Counted from the first letter of the stretch, positions 1 to 11,655 are shown. The stretch: 64,000 nt of DNA from Quercus robur (GCF_932294415.1 NC_065544.1:16715351-16779350), one strand, 5' to 3'. Translations and numbers: made by a program. Notes: generated from the letters alone by a model not told the origin.

Positions 1-3000
1 CTATTGAAAGGTTGACATCGACCAGCCAAATTCGAGATAAATCGTCGTATGTAGGCCAATTTTCCCTGCAAGCCTCTAAGTTCTCGCAGATTCTTGGGCT
101 CTGGCATTTTCTGGATTGCTTCAATTTTGGACTGGTCAATTTCAATACCGCGGTGCCTCACAATGAAACCAAGAAATTTTCCAGATGTTACGCCAAAGGC
201 GCATTTGCGAGGGTTCATCTTAAGCTGATACTTTCTCAAGCGGGTGAACACGGATCGTAGATCTGCCAGATGGTCTTCCCTCCTTTTTGTTTTAACCACC
301 AAATCATCGACATAACACTCCACGTATTTATGAAGTACATTATCAAAGATCTTCTGCATGGCCCGTTGATAAGTAGCACCAGCATTCTTTAGTCCAAAAG
401 GCATCACTTTGTAACAGTAAATTCCCTTAGGGGTACGGAAAGCTGTAAGCTGCTCATCCTTAGGATTCATTCGAATTTGGTTGTAACCCGAAGATCCATC
501 CATGAAAGATAAAGCTTCATGACCGGTAGTGGCATCAACCATGACCTCAGTGATGGGTAATGGAAAATCATCTTTGGGACATGCATTATTCAAATCACGG
601 AAGTCAACGCACACTCGGATTTGTCCATTCTTCTTCTTGACAGGGACGATGTTAGCAATCCATTCCGGGTATTGCACTTCGCGAATGAAGTTTGCTTCAA
701 TGAGCTTATTGACCTCGGTTTCTATTTGAGGGATAAGCTCTGGCCGAAAGCGTCTTTGAGCTTGTTTGACTGGGCGCACGCCTTTCTTTACTGCCAAATG
801 GTGTAGAGCAATACTTGGATTGAGCCCAGGCATTTCCTTGTAAGTCCAAGCGAACACATCTTTGTACTCTACTAGGAGCTTGAGGTATCCTTCTTCTTCT
901 TCAGGGGTAAGAAGCGCACTGATGAAAGTTGGCCGGGGTTCTTCAACAGTTCCTAAATTGATCTCTTTAAGTTCATCAACTGTAGCTTGTCCTCCATCTT
1001 CCAAGGCTGGAGGAGCTTCATCGACCTCTTCATTGGTTGCTTCAGCATCTGACAATGTACCCTCTTCTATTGTAATATGAAACGAGGATGATACCTCTTC
1101 AATTTCCTCATCATGGACGAGTGACTGACTTGTATGTACAATCGTTCGTCTTTTGACTTTGAGCGATCCTTCAGTGTTGATCTCCAAGGTAAAGTTACGT
1201 TTCATGCGTGAAGGAATGCTACTGCGGATTTCATCATTGGCTTTCTTCTCCCCTTGAACGTCAAAGTTTATTGGACTTTGAGAATGACTATCAATAGGCC
1301 TTTTCGTTGCCCCCAGTCGATCAAAGACTGATTTACAAGCAAGAGTGTCCCGATTTGGTGTTACGCAAGCTGTATTTAACCTGTCGAACACTGTGATTCG
1401 TGATGACGAGGCCTCGATGCGATCAAACACTGAGACATGGGGCGAAGAATGGTCTTTTCTTTGATTTGAACTTTCGCCGACCTCCACCGTTATGTATTGA
1501 GAACTCGAAGGATCTCTTCTTCTCTTGATCCATATCTGAGCTGGTGGTTCGGGAGTATAACCTAATCCGGTCTTTGGGATAGGGATTTTATGCCCTTCAA
1601 GCCGCATTTTCCTTTGTGTTTTGCTAAGGCCATGCATCTTTTCTCCGGTGGCTTCTGGAATTAGCTTCCCTAAGTCTTCTTGTTTTGAGAAATCGTAGCC
1701 TGCTTTGGCTAACAGCCTATATGCCTTTGGGTCGAACCATTCTTTCGTCTGCTCACTTGGTAGAATACCATGCTCTATCGGACTTTGCGAAGATCTCACG
1801 AATCCATTTAACGGCTTCAAGGGCAAAGGATTTATGGATGAAGTTAAAGGCATGACATGATTTTCTTTCAATATGGCTACATCCTCCATCGTGAGCTTTG
1901 CAGGTCTCCCCATGTCTTTCGTAAGTTGAAGGCATTCCGCGAATGGTGATTGTCCATTCTTGCGATGTGATAATGGTATATACCGGAGGAATGGTTCTGG
2001 ACCTGTCTTTGGGGAAGAGATGTCCTTTTTGGCGATGAATTTAACATGATCCTTTTCATCTTGTTTACCTTTCATAGACGGGATCTCAACTGGAAGAACC
2101 TCACTAGAAATGTCTTCTTTTGCATAAAATTTTGCATCAGCAAAATGAGCTTCGGTTTCTGCGAAAGGCTTTAAATCGGCATCAACCTTTTTTATTCCAT
2201 TTTGAAAGAACTTGAAGCATTGATGCAAGGTTGATGGCACTATTCCATTTTCATGGATCCAAGGACGTCCTAACAACATGTTGTAGGTTGTCTTAGCGTC
2301 AATGACGTGGAACAAGACGTTGCTTTTCAATTCTCCAATGGATAATTCTAGGTGGATTAGGCCGATTGCACGTTGTCCTCCTTGATTAAAACCTTGGATG
2401 ACCAAACGACTGTGTGATAATTCTTCCATAGTAAAACCCAGTCGTTTCATGGTCATTTTTGGAAGTATGTTAACGGCTGAACCTCCATCAACAAGGATAC
2501 GCTCGATCCTTTGTTTATGAGCATAACCAGAGACATAGAGTGGGCGATTGTGGGGCTTAGAGCCTAACAATAGATCCTCATTAGTGAAAGTCAAATCCGG
2601 AGAGCATGCGTAACATCCCTGTGTTTGTTGAAGCATATTGGTATGAGGAGCGTATATCTCTGGCTCCTCAAGAGCTCGGGTGAGCACTTCTTTTGGTGAT
2701 GTGGAGGATTGCAAGGGTTCAACTCCATCAACCTGAGATTGGAGTTCCTCCAAAGATGACAAGGTCTCTTTTGGATCATCATGGTCAACGTCCTCCTTTT
2801 CGTCCTGGATTTCGCAACGAGAAACTGTGTGGACGGCCTCGGCTGAGTCATTTTGAAAGAATTTTCTGGGGAAGAATTCTTCCAATGTGATGAGCTTTCG
2901 AGATTTTCGGGTTTGCGCTGAATCTTCATATACTTTTGTTCCCAGTCTCCTTTGCCTCTTATCACTCATTCTTTTTGACCGGGGTTGAATCTGGTTTTGT

Positions 3001-4943
3001 GCTCTTTTGGACTCTTGGGTGATCAAATGAAGAGGGAATGCTCGTTTCTTCTTCCATCTCTTGCGAACAACCATTGTCCAACCTTCTTCCTCATCCGTCG
3101 TTGACCTTTTATCATCATTTGAACTATAATGAGGTGCTTTTTGTGAGAGTTGAATTTGAACCGGTTCTAAAGAACCAAAATGGATGAGCGTGGTATTTAC
3201 CCCCTGCTTAGTATTTGGAGACAGGGAATTAGGTAACCCACAAGAAAATGTGACCAGGTTTGACTGAGCAACATCTTTAAAATCCAAGTCGATTTTCCTT
3301 TCCTTGGCTAGCTTCATGATGAGTTCTTTAAGAACAAAGCATTTTTGGATTGGATGACTTATGATGCGATGATACCTACAATAGTTTGGGTCATCAACTT
3401 TTCTCATCTCTTCCGGTCGTTTGCATTCTGGTAATTCAATTAATTTCGACTTGAGCAGTTGTTCTAGCATTTCAGGCATATCGGCGTCTAGGAAAGGATA
3501 GACCTTTTGTTCCCATTCTTTAAGTGATGAGCGACGCGTCTCACGTTGTTGACCTCCTTCAGGCCTCTTTTCATTGGCCTTCACATTTTTTGTTGAAATT
3601 TTGATTGGGGCAGGATTGACATTCATTGAGTCTTTGATATTACTTTTTGCATTTCTGTCATTTTTCCTTATTTCCCGTCTTTCTTTCCTTTCTTCAGGTA
3701 CGGGAGGTTTCGTATTTCCATGGCTGGAAATACTTAATTCCATGTCATGCGCACGAGTTGCCAACTCTTCAAATGTTCGAGGCTTTACTCCTTGAAGGAT
3801 GTAAAGGAGTCCCCAATGCATGCCTTGGATGCACATCTCTATAGCAGATATTTCAGTAAGTCTATCCTTGCAGTCTAGACTCAAAGAACGCCACCGATTG
3901 ATATAATCAACGACGGGCTCATCCTTCCACTGTTTAGTATTGGTAAGTTCCATCATGCTTACTGTGCGTCGTGTGCTGTAGAATCGGTTGAGAAACTCCC
4001 TTTCAAGTTGTTCCCAGCTATCGATTGATTCAGGCTCTAAGTCTGTATACCAATCAAAGGCATTCCCTTTTAGTGAACGGACAAACTGCTTTACAAAGAG
4101 GCCTCCTTGAGTCCCTGCATTCTCGCAAGTTTCCACAAAGTGAGCAATGTGTTGCTTAGGGTTTCCTTTGCCATCAAATTGCAAGAACTTGGGAGGTTGA
4201 TACCCATTTGGCATTCTCATATTATCTATGCGCTTTGTATAGGGTTTGGAATATATGAGAGAACTTGTGGAAGAACCTCCATATTGTGCTCGAATGGTGT
4301 TTGTAATCATATCCTGCAGTTGTTGGACAGATATTGAGGCCATTGAGGTGGAATGTCCATGTTGAGAAGTGCCTTCACCTCCTTTTCCTCTATCACCTTT
4401 GGCACTTTCTCCTTTGGGGGTAAAGCCAGGTGGCGGCTCAAGGCCAAGACTTGATTCACCCGTCTCTTGTACCTCCAGCTTATTCATTAGGGTTGCAATT
4501 TTGACATCCTTTTCTTCAAGTGCCTTTGTAAGAAGGATGACCCTTTGTTCCATTTCAGCCATCTTTTCTTCCATCGTAGAGGTATTAGTCATCATTACTG
4601 GCATGACCTCTATAGATGACGGGGAAAATGATGAAACAGGATGAGTCAATGGTACTTTACTCCTTAAGTTTCTCATCACGGGTGAAGAGTTGATAGAAAA
4701 GGTCTTTGTTGGAGATGATTCATTACTGGTCTCCAAATCTTTCGAGGCAGATGAATCTTTAGTGGTAGCTTTCCTATTTGCAAGAAAGTCCAGAGAGGTG
4801 ACAGCAGGAGATTGGCTTTCTTGGGTTGGTTGAGGTTGGAGTCGATCAAGAGCTTTGGACCGACTGCGAGTGATTGGGCCGACATACTCATCAGCACTGG
4901 AATCATCAACCACTGACTTTCGAACATTCTTGCTAGAGGCCAT
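1..4943 (-). mobile_element. Ty3/gypsy retrotransposon gag-pol polyprotein, uninterrupted, runs off left edge
   Basis: One minus-strand reading frame starts at an ATG at 4943-4941 and stays open to the left edge, about 1647 codons. Domains in order: an N-terminal acidic and coiled part; a retrotransposon gag domain at about residues 260-370 (FDWYTDLEPESIDSWEQL); a Cys/His-rich knuckle-like stretch near residue 520 (YCRYHR, then HPIQKC); an aspartic protease with VDGGS at residues 818-822 and LGRPW further on; and reverse transcriptase with VCVDFRDLN, MPFGLKNAGATYQ and the catalytic YVDD at 1544-1547. The gag ATG and the reverse transcriptase share one frame, so no frameshift separates gag from pol. 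RNase H, integrase and the 3' LTR must lie outside the window. The motif style resembles the Athila/Tat side of Ty3/gypsy, which is a family-level guess. An unbroken frame of this length suggests a recent insertion. Confidence 0.93.
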
Positions 4944-5034
4944 TGAAGCTAGTAGCAAAATGACGTCGAATTTCTTTTCTTATGAAGGAGGAAGAGATGA
5001 GAGGCAGAGAGGTCCCACTGGGCGTGCCAGAATT
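4944..5034 (-). other. Primer-binding site and short 5' leader of the gypsy element
   Basis: Read on the minus strand, the LTR ends in ACA at 5035. Five bases follow, and then a TGG-initiated primer-binding site (5029 down to about 5011, TGGCACGCCCAGTGGGACC). A leader of about 65 nt then runs to the gag ATG at 4943. The TGG start is what pairing with a tRNA 3' CCA end requires. I cannot name the tRNA from memory. Confidence 0.75.
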
Positions 5035-5604
5035 TGTAAGCGACTAAATTTCTAGTTTGAAATTAATCAAACAAGTAAAATAGTTTCACAAATGCGAATT
5101 TTGTATTGATGATTGTGTGGTACAATTCTCTGGAATTACAAAAGAGTGATCCTCTGATTCGATCTCCTTGCAAAACTTATTGATTAGATTTATGGTAATG
5201 TGGATTTGACTTGAACACAAAATATCCTTCAATTTGGTTGAGGGATGGATTGAAGATTACTGAAACGGAATTACAATGAATCTCTGGCTATGAGCTTGTT
5301 TAGAAATCCTTTGTTCTTCGCGTTCTTCGTGTTCTTCGTCTTCGAAGGTTTTGTGGTGGAAGTTCTTCGGAGCTTTAGAGGCTTGAATCCGTTGAGCTTC
5401 AATGATTTGTGATTTATTGATGTTTTCAGACACTTTTGGCCGGATTCCTGTGAACTTTAGGATCTAGGCAGATGATTTGGATGATTCTGCTTCGAATGTT
5501 CTCCGATTTTGGGGTTGAAGTTCTTGAAGGCTTTGAGGCTTGATCTTCGCAGAGCTTCTTCACTTCTAAATTTTTTTGGTCCCCTCAAATGTCTCAGGAA
5601 GGCT

Positions 5605-5614
5605 TCTATTTATA
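5605..5614 (-). promoter_or_regulatory. LTR TATA box
   Basis: CTATAAATAG reads on the minus strand, in the same orientation as gag-pol, and lies about 660 nt upstream of the gag start. It is the only strong TATA match in the LTR and is a plausible start-site determinant for the retrotransposon transcript. Confidence 0.6.
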
Positions 5615-5637
5615 GAAGTTTTGGGGTGGGTGAGCGA

Positions 5638-5780
5638 CACGTGGCGAAGCTTGATTGGTGACACATGTCACAGCTTGATTGGTCCGCTTAAGTCATCGCT
5701 TACACGTGCGAGGTTGCTTGAGTCATCGCTTACAAGTGCGAGGTCGCTTGAGTCATCGCTTACACGTGCGCTGATGCGTG
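5638..5780. promoter_or_regulatory. U3 block of G-box and GCN4-like sites in 30-bp tandem repeats
   Basis: CACGTG palindromes occur at 5638-5643 (in ACACGTGGCG, ABRE-like), 5703-5708 and 5763-5768. The last two lie in 30-bp tandem units at 5691-5720, 5721-5750 and 5751-5780. The middle unit has CAAGTG in place of CACGTG. TGAGTCA, a GCN4/bZIP-type core, recurs at 5719-5725 and 5749-5755 at unit junctions. These are known bZIP/bHLH binding cores. That they control the element is inferred from their position just upstream of the LTR TATA box. Confidence 0.5.
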
Positions 5781-5939
5781 ATTGGCTCTTGCATGACACT
5801 TGGCAAATTTCTGTTGGCTTCTGAATAGTGGTAGCAAAACCTAGCAGCAATACATGGTGTTCTGTAATTGGCTGTATTTTGTGGACTTGATAATGTGATG
5901 TGTCAGCTTGTGATAGGTCGGGAATTTTCCCTCTCTACA

Positions 5940-6093
5940 CCTATAAAAAATGAGCAAGTGTGAGAGAGATTGCGCTTTGGTAATACCAAATATGGGCGAA
6001 ACTTGAAAGCAAGAAGGTCTTTAGACTTTACAGAGAGAGATAGTGCTGAGAGACTAGGGAGGTTGACGATTTATACCGAAAATATGGGATATA
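5940..6093. repeat. Left arm of an inverted repeat interrupted by the gypsy insertion
   Basis: From CCTATAAAAAATGAGC to AAATATGGGATATA this stretch is the reverse complement, with scattered mismatches, of 7986-8140. The arms enclose about 1.9 kb. The gypsy LTR abuts this arm exactly at 5939/5940, so the first five bases (CCTAT) are probably the element's target-site duplication. The parent may be a long-TIR DNA transposon, but the left outer end lies beyond the gypsy element, so its family is unresolved. Confidence 0.75.
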
Positions 6094-6321
6094 CCAAAAG
6101 TTGAATTTTCTAGGAAATGATATTTCTTCTCATGACAATTGTATACTAGGATTTGGTTAATAGTGTGGTGTGAAACTGAAAAACCATTAGCTACAACAGG
6201 TTTTAAATTGTTGTGGATTCAGTACAAGTACAACTCTTTTTCCTATATGGGTTGGTACCAATGAGTATTTGTGCTTTGTTGTTTATTTCCCTTTTTAGGA
6301 TTAAAAGTTAAAACATCTATT

Positions 6322-6322
<1 letters not shown>

Positions 6323-6362
<40 letters not shown>
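6323..6362. repeat. (TA)n microsatellite
   Basis: About 20 TA dinucleotides immediately precede the LTR-like segment that starts at 6363. Further TA repeats at 7182-7192 follow that segment, consistent with an insertion into a TA tract. Confidence 0.9.
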
Positions 6363-6365
<3 letters not shown>

Positions 6366-7181
6366 ACGTTTTTAGACCCCTTAAAACACAATTGAATTAA
6401 CCTAGTAAATTAGCCAAGTGATTACTTAGTCCAAATTTCAGATTTAGGTTAACACAATCATATAATCTTATCAATGTAAAGTGCAGAATATAAAGAACAC
6501 AAAGATATGATGACCTAGGAAACCACACGGGTAAAATCCTGGGGAGGATTTAACCTAGGTATCCTCAAGGTAAACCTGAATCCACTACGAGACCACAGAC
6601 TCCTTCTTTCTTGGATTCTCCAGCAAGTACAAGCACTCCCGCTTGTGTATCTTTAAGCTTTTATTGCAGCAACTGAATGATCATCAAGTTCTTGAATCGA
6701 ATTCTCCTTCTTGATAATCCTAAGTATGTGTGAAGGCAAATACCTCTAGATCTCACAAAAGATTCACACACACAGCAAAAGGAGCAACCAAATCCTTAGA
6801 GAGCTTTTGGGTACAATACCCTAAATATATAAGAGGCACACTCTTCTCTCTCTAAAAAGCTTATAAAAACATGCTTAGGGTTTTCTCTATATACTAGGAG
6901 TAAAACACTTAACCCTACACATCATATGGGCTTAGGGTTGAGTTGGAAATTCTGCAGAAAAATATTCTGCCCGACTTTCGATCTATCGAGTCTAATTCTC
7001 GATCGATCAAGCCAGACCGAATTGCACAATGAATTCTGCAACAACTCGATTCCAACTTAAAACAAAAGACCTATACTTTGAGCAAGTCTAAAAAAGACTA
7101 AAAACCTGTTTTGATCATGGTTTGCCAATAATACAAATTAGAGTTCTAATACATAAGTCCCTAAGTACTTAGAGCCTAACA
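6363..7181 (+). mobile_element. Probable solo LTR (about 819 bp) inserted in a TA tract
   Basis: The segment begins TGTACGTTTTTAGACC and ends CCTAACA, with TATAT on both sides. TATAT is compatible with a 5-bp target duplication but weak evidence, because the flank is a TA repeat. A TATA-like AAATATATAAGAGG near 6823 suggests plus orientation. No coding sequence is seen. A fragment of a longer element is the alternative. Confidence 0.5.
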
Positions 7182-7940
7182 TATATATATATAAAGGTTA
7201 AGGATTTTAACTAAAATGCCTTTACTTATAAAGGTTAAGGTTATTGAGATTTTATAATGTTAAAATGTTCATTGGCAATAAACATAATATGGCATAGAAT
7301 TTAAGTGAACATCTCACAAATGAACAACAAAATGCCTTACTTGTCCCTTTTTTTATTTATTTAATAAAAGGTCTTACTTCAAGTGATTAAATTAAGACTA
7401 AAAAAAAAATCGATTCTGAAAAAAAAAAAAAAAAATTGTATTAAGTTGGCCTTGTCCCCCTACTACCTCAAATTGCTAGACTGCAATGAATGAAAATTGT
7501 AGTAAAAAACTCGATTTAGATTTCTAACCTTTGTAGACTATAGTGCAACAATGGTTTAGCACATCTTAAAATCAAAATCATTGGTTGGTGTGTTAGAATT
7601 ACCTAGAAATTTGTCGCATCGATTGATGAACACCTCTAGTAGATAATAGCTCCTCCCAATAAGAAACTTTGTGCTAGTTTAAGAAATTCATTTTCATTGA
7701 TTTATTAGACTTAAAAAAATAAAAATAAAAAAAGGTTTAAGTACAACATCAACTAGGTTGTATATAAACTAGCAAAAATTGGCTGCTTTTAACTAGAGCC
7801 TTTTGTTTATTATATAAACCCTCATTTATTTGTTATGAAGATCTTAGCGATCAATAACTCTTTTGTAATTATTTTAATTATGAATAATATTTTTATAACG
7901 GATACCCTCTTTAGGGGGTAATTCTATTAATATGATCTTT

Positions 7941-7944
<4 letters not shown>
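7182..7944. other. AT-rich intergenic sequence, nothing recognised
   Basis: Short A and T runs and no open frame of note. It lies between the two inverted-repeat arms and may be the decayed interior of that element. Confidence 0.5.
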
Positions 7945-7985
<41 letters not shown>

Positions 7986-7986
7986 A
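7945..7986. repeat. Poly-C run followed by (CA)n
   Basis: About 27 consecutive C residues at 7945-7971 lead into an eight-unit CA repeat. This abuts the inner end of the right inverted-repeat arm. Exact length is likely to be uncertain. Confidence 0.9.
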
Positions 7987-8140
7987 TATATCCCATATTT
8001 TCGGTATAAATCGTCAACCTCCCTAGTCTCTCAACACTATCTCTCTCTGTAAAGTCTAAAGACCTTCCTGCTTTCCAGTCTTGCCCATATTTGGTATTAC
8101 CAAAGTGTAATCTCTCTCACACCTTCTCATTTTTTATAGG
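7986..8140. repeat. Right arm of the inverted repeat paired with 5940-6093
   Basis: Reads TATATCCCATATTTTCGG through TTTTTTATAGG, the reverse complement of the left arm. Beyond 8140 the sequence continues without interruption, so it shows what should lie to the left of the gypsy element outside this window. Confidence 0.75.
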
Positions 8141-8625
8141 TTAAAAGATAGAGTGAGAATTAGAAAAGGTTACTGATCCCACATCAGATACTTTTCTTCT
8201 CCTCGTAATAAACCCTACACCCAGCATTTTTTTCTCTTTTCTTTTCAGAGAAAAAATGTCATGCAAAGTTGATAAAGCCAAAGTCTTCCTGTTACAGCTA
8301 GCTAAAGTCTAGGTCTTTCTTTTGACTTTTGCTTATATCAGCGTTTCGAAATGTGAACAGGAATGGTGAACGAAGGAAGGAAGAAAATGGTGAACAGGAA
8401 ATCGAGTCTTAAAGACTCGAGTTCCACGTGGATCTTTTAGTCCACCTCAGCGTACCTAGCACACAGAATTCAAGTCTCTTAAACTCGATTTGCTATAGTG
8501 AAAGCGAGTTTAAAAGATCGAGTTGCTAGTTTCCTAAATATTTTGGAAATGTTGCTAACTAATAAAATAGTTTGGCTTTTATAGTTATTTAAAAAAAAAA
8601 AAAAAAATCCCAGTTTTCACGCTAG

Positions 8626-8669
<44 letters not shown>

Positions 8670-8889
8670 CCCCTTCACAAGCTCAAGCCATAAGGGTTTT
8701 AGACTTAGTAAAGGACCAAGAATTCTGCCACTGGAACGGATTTTGAGCCGGTTTACCCATAAAACTCACGCCTTAAACCACCGTTTGGGTGGTTAGGTCA
8801 CAATCTATAAGGATGGTGGCGAGGTCACGATCTACAACGATGGTGGACAGTGATTGCTGGGTCAAGATGAATGGTAGGCGGCAGTTGCA
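8141..8889. other. Noncoding stretch with poly-A and a (CT)n microsatellite
   Basis: A (CT)n run at about 8629-8672 follows a 17-A run near 8591-8607. GAGTC/GACTC-rich short inverted motifs occur at 8400-8530, and a GGTCACAATCTA-type motif is repeated near 8805-8840. No gene is recognised. Confidence 0.5.
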
Positions 8890-9639
8890 AGGTCACAATA
8901 AATTTGTAGAGAGTGGGTAGAAGAACTAGACTTTAGTGAATGGGGTAACAGTTATAATGAGATTCCAAGACAATCAAACAAAAACAAACCAAGTTTGTAC
9001 AAGAAAGTTTGTCCTCGGCACAATCCGAGGAGCTCTGTTCTAGTATATATTGGATGATAATGGTTACAAGAGTTGTTGAGATTGCTACAATGCTTTCTTT
9101 TCTCCTTTTTTTCCCCCCGATCTCTGGGGTCTCTACCCTTATTTATACTACATATCTTCTTTCATCTCTACCCTACACGTGAATAGTTGATGGTTTATGC
9201 TGATACTTGTCCCATCAGCCCCCTCTAGAAGTCTTATGGGATGGTTGTAAGGTTGCAATAATACTATGCAGAGGTCACTTCCTCATTAATGCGGCCAGGG
9301 ATTTAGCTGGGGTGCAGTCAATGCGGTGATAGTAGCTTTTCCCAAGATATTTTGGAATTCTTCTCTGTCTTTTGTTCCTGCAATGCTTATCCATATTTTT
9401 CAGAACTTCATGGATCGCACCTCTAGATGGCAAGCATCCTTTACGGACCTCGGCCTTGGTTAGCCGAGGACAAATTCATCCTCGGCACAAACTCCTAGGC
9501 CATTATGTTCAATATTGTCTTCCCTATCCACTAGCATGGGTTTCTCTGGCTATACTTACCCATCCTCGGACGGCCCCTTGTCCTCGACTTGGGCCTTAAG
9601 CCCAAAACCAATTGTATGATTTGGGCCCATGACCCCACA
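8890..9639 (-). mobile_element. LTR relic, minus orientation, related to the 24.0-27.8 kb LTR family
   Basis: On the minus strand it starts TGTGGGGTCATGGGCC at 9639 and carries the same GCCGAGGACAA and CTCTACAAATTTATT blocks in the same order as the LTRs at 24012 and 27005. A minus-strand TATAAATA near 9139-9150 agrees with that orientation. No internal region or partner LTR is adjacent, so it is a solo LTR or truncated copy. The lower boundary (about 8890) is approximate and I found no clean target-site duplication. Confidence 0.55.
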
Positions 9640-10389
9640 TAGGGAAATAGTAATGGGTAATTGAAAGTAAGTCATTTTCAGATTTGAAAATTTGTGGTTA
9701 ACCAATAATTTGTTGTGATTAGAAAAAAAAATAGTACTTTGTTATTGACACTCTGAAACTTCATCCTTGTTTTATGTTATCACTTTTATCACTTTGTTGT
9801 GCTTAGATTAAAAGGTTGGCAGATGAAATTAGAGTTTGGATTGAATCTTCGGTGAGGAAGATTGTTGAGGTTCTTGAGTTGGATGTCCCTGCATATTGTG
9901 TCTATTCTTCTTTTTCTTTTTTCTTTTTAGGTAAACGCATATTGTGTCTATTCTGTAGCTAAACATGATTACTAAATGTCTATTCTTGTTCTAAAATAGC
10001 TTCAAAAGATGACACTTTTACAAGTTTTGGCTTCTCACTATATTATGCGTTTGTTCGTGTTTTGCAATGCGTAAGAAGATTGGTAGAGGAAACTAGGTGA
10101 TTAGGCCACAAATTTTTTTTCCCTTATTATGGTGTAGTTCTGGTACATCAAATATAATGCATAATGCATATTATCCCCTTTAGATGAATAATGCATATTC
10201 TATCTTGTGAGAAGAAGGAATAGAAAGTAATTGGAAGTAAACAAAAATCAATCCTTTAAATATCATAGTGTAAAAAGAGATTTTTCCTAGTTATTACATA
10301 GTTGTTTAATCTTAACATAAAGCAAATAAAAAACAAATGTGAATAAGTTCATTCTTTTTGCCTCTTACATAATTATGTTTCAAATGTTT
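9640..10389. other. Intergenic, with one exon-like relic at about 9807-9900
   Basis: After a pyrimidine tract and TTGTGCTTAG, 31 plus-strand codons are open (IKRLADEIRVWIESSVRKI and on). This resembles an exon after a 3' splice site. No partner exons were found and I do not recognise the family. The rest is AT-rich and shows nothing. Confidence 0.3.
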
Positions 10390-10810
10390 GATGGGTAGAG
10401 GCAGAGCCTTTTCTCTGCTTGAATTTTGATTTTTTTTTTTTTTTAAATACTAAGTACTAAAAAGTTGTAAATATTCTAATAAGTTAACAGAAAAAAAGGC
10501 TAATCTAAACCCAATGCACACAAACATTATGTTATGGTAGTGATAGTAAACCTTTACCAATACATAATTTAATATATAAAGAAACTCATAATTAGTTAAT
10601 CAGTAGAAGATAGTGTATAAATAGTTGTAGTACTCAAATACTTCTTCTACTCTTATTGCTATTGTGATTACCTTCCCAAATCAACTAGTCTCAAATTCAC
10701 TCACTTTTGATTTGCACATCATTAAAGTATCTTAATCTTTCTTTTTTTGCTTCCACTTTTTTTGTTGTCATTTCCGAGTACTTGATGAAAAGATTATTCA
10801 TAGTCTAGTA
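10390..10810. repeat. Dispersed repeat, copy 1 (partner at 22795-23240), promoter-like
   Basis: Starts around GGTAGAGGCAGAGCC and continues through ATTCTAATAAGTTAAC, TGTATAAATAGTTGTAG and AAAGTATCTTAATCT. The same blocks occur in the same order and strand at 22795-23240. The conserved TATAAATA near 10615 makes it look like a promoter or LTR piece, but no gene follows it here. Confidence 0.6.
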
Positions 10811-11655
10811 TTCAATAATTTTGGTATTTTTCAAAATAATAATAATAATAATAATTGAGGACGATTCATTTAATCAGCAATTTTGTTTTTTTCATGATTA
10901 GAACTTTTTATAGTGTTGATTGAAGCTAGATTAGTCTCAATGATATTTAGAAAAAAAAAATCCTAATTATAACTTTGCTATCCATGAAATTTTAAATTGT
11001 TTCCCAATATTTCTTTTATTGATCTAAGTGGTACAAACATGGGTAAAATTTAATATTAACCCCACAAGAGTCACAATCACCACCAATATTATTGTTATGA
11101 TTATGGTTATTGTTATAATTATGGTTATTGTTATTATTAGTTGAAATAATATTAATAATTTTTTTAACAAATTCTACACAATACAATTAGTTAATCCATT
11201 GAGATTAACTAATCTTAGATTCTCTAAGAAAAGTACATAGATTTGCATGAATAGTCATAACTTCCACTAGCATATGAAGGTAGTCATTACCACATGTCCA
11301 TAACTTGTTTATAGGGATAAATTCAACATAAGGGACAACTAATACAGGCAAAACAACTTTTAGCATTTTACTACTCTAGTTGAGAAGCTTAAGGTGCAAA
11401 ATAGATGTACTGTCAAACAACACTAATAACGTATTTGTAACCCTCACACTCTCTCGAATTAAAATAATAATAATAATAATTAACACGAGCTTTATTTTGT
11501 ATATGGCTGCTTATCCTTAGTGGGCTAGCTTTCATTTTTATTTTTATTCAAGAAAAGCAAGTGGACCATTGCCAACAAAGGGAGAGAATTATTTTCCCCA
11601 AATTTTCATTATTTCTATTCTTCCAAAGCTGCATCTTCTCAATTTTACTCTACCT
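10811..11655. other. AT-rich intergenic sequence
   Basis: Contains AAT/ATT trinucleotide runs (near 10840 and 11470) and TTATTGTTAT-type runs near 11090-11140. No coding signal is seen. Confidence 0.5.

Larger units (their letters stand above)
5035..5939 (-). mobile_element. 5' LTR of the minus-strand gypsy element (905 bp)
   Basis: On the plus strand the LTR begins TGTA at 5035 and ends TACA at 5939, the usual TG...CA ends. A TATA box (CTATAAATAG on the minus strand) lies at 5605-5614. Upstream of it, in the U3 sense, are three 30-bp tandem units (5691-5780). The outer boundary at 5939/5940 is supported independently, because the sequence from 5940 matches the inverted copy at 7986-8140 and the LTR does not. 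The R/U5 side carries a short GTTCTTCG-type repeat near 5310-5330. The partner LTR is off the left edge, so the full element length is unknown. Confidence 0.85.

Noticed and set aside
8996-9639. Exact solo-LTR boundaries at TGTACAAG...CCCCACA
   Set aside because: The five bases on each side (AAGTT and TAGGG) do not match, and similarity to the related LTR continues below 8996, so the lower boundary was placed nearer 8890 and left approximate.
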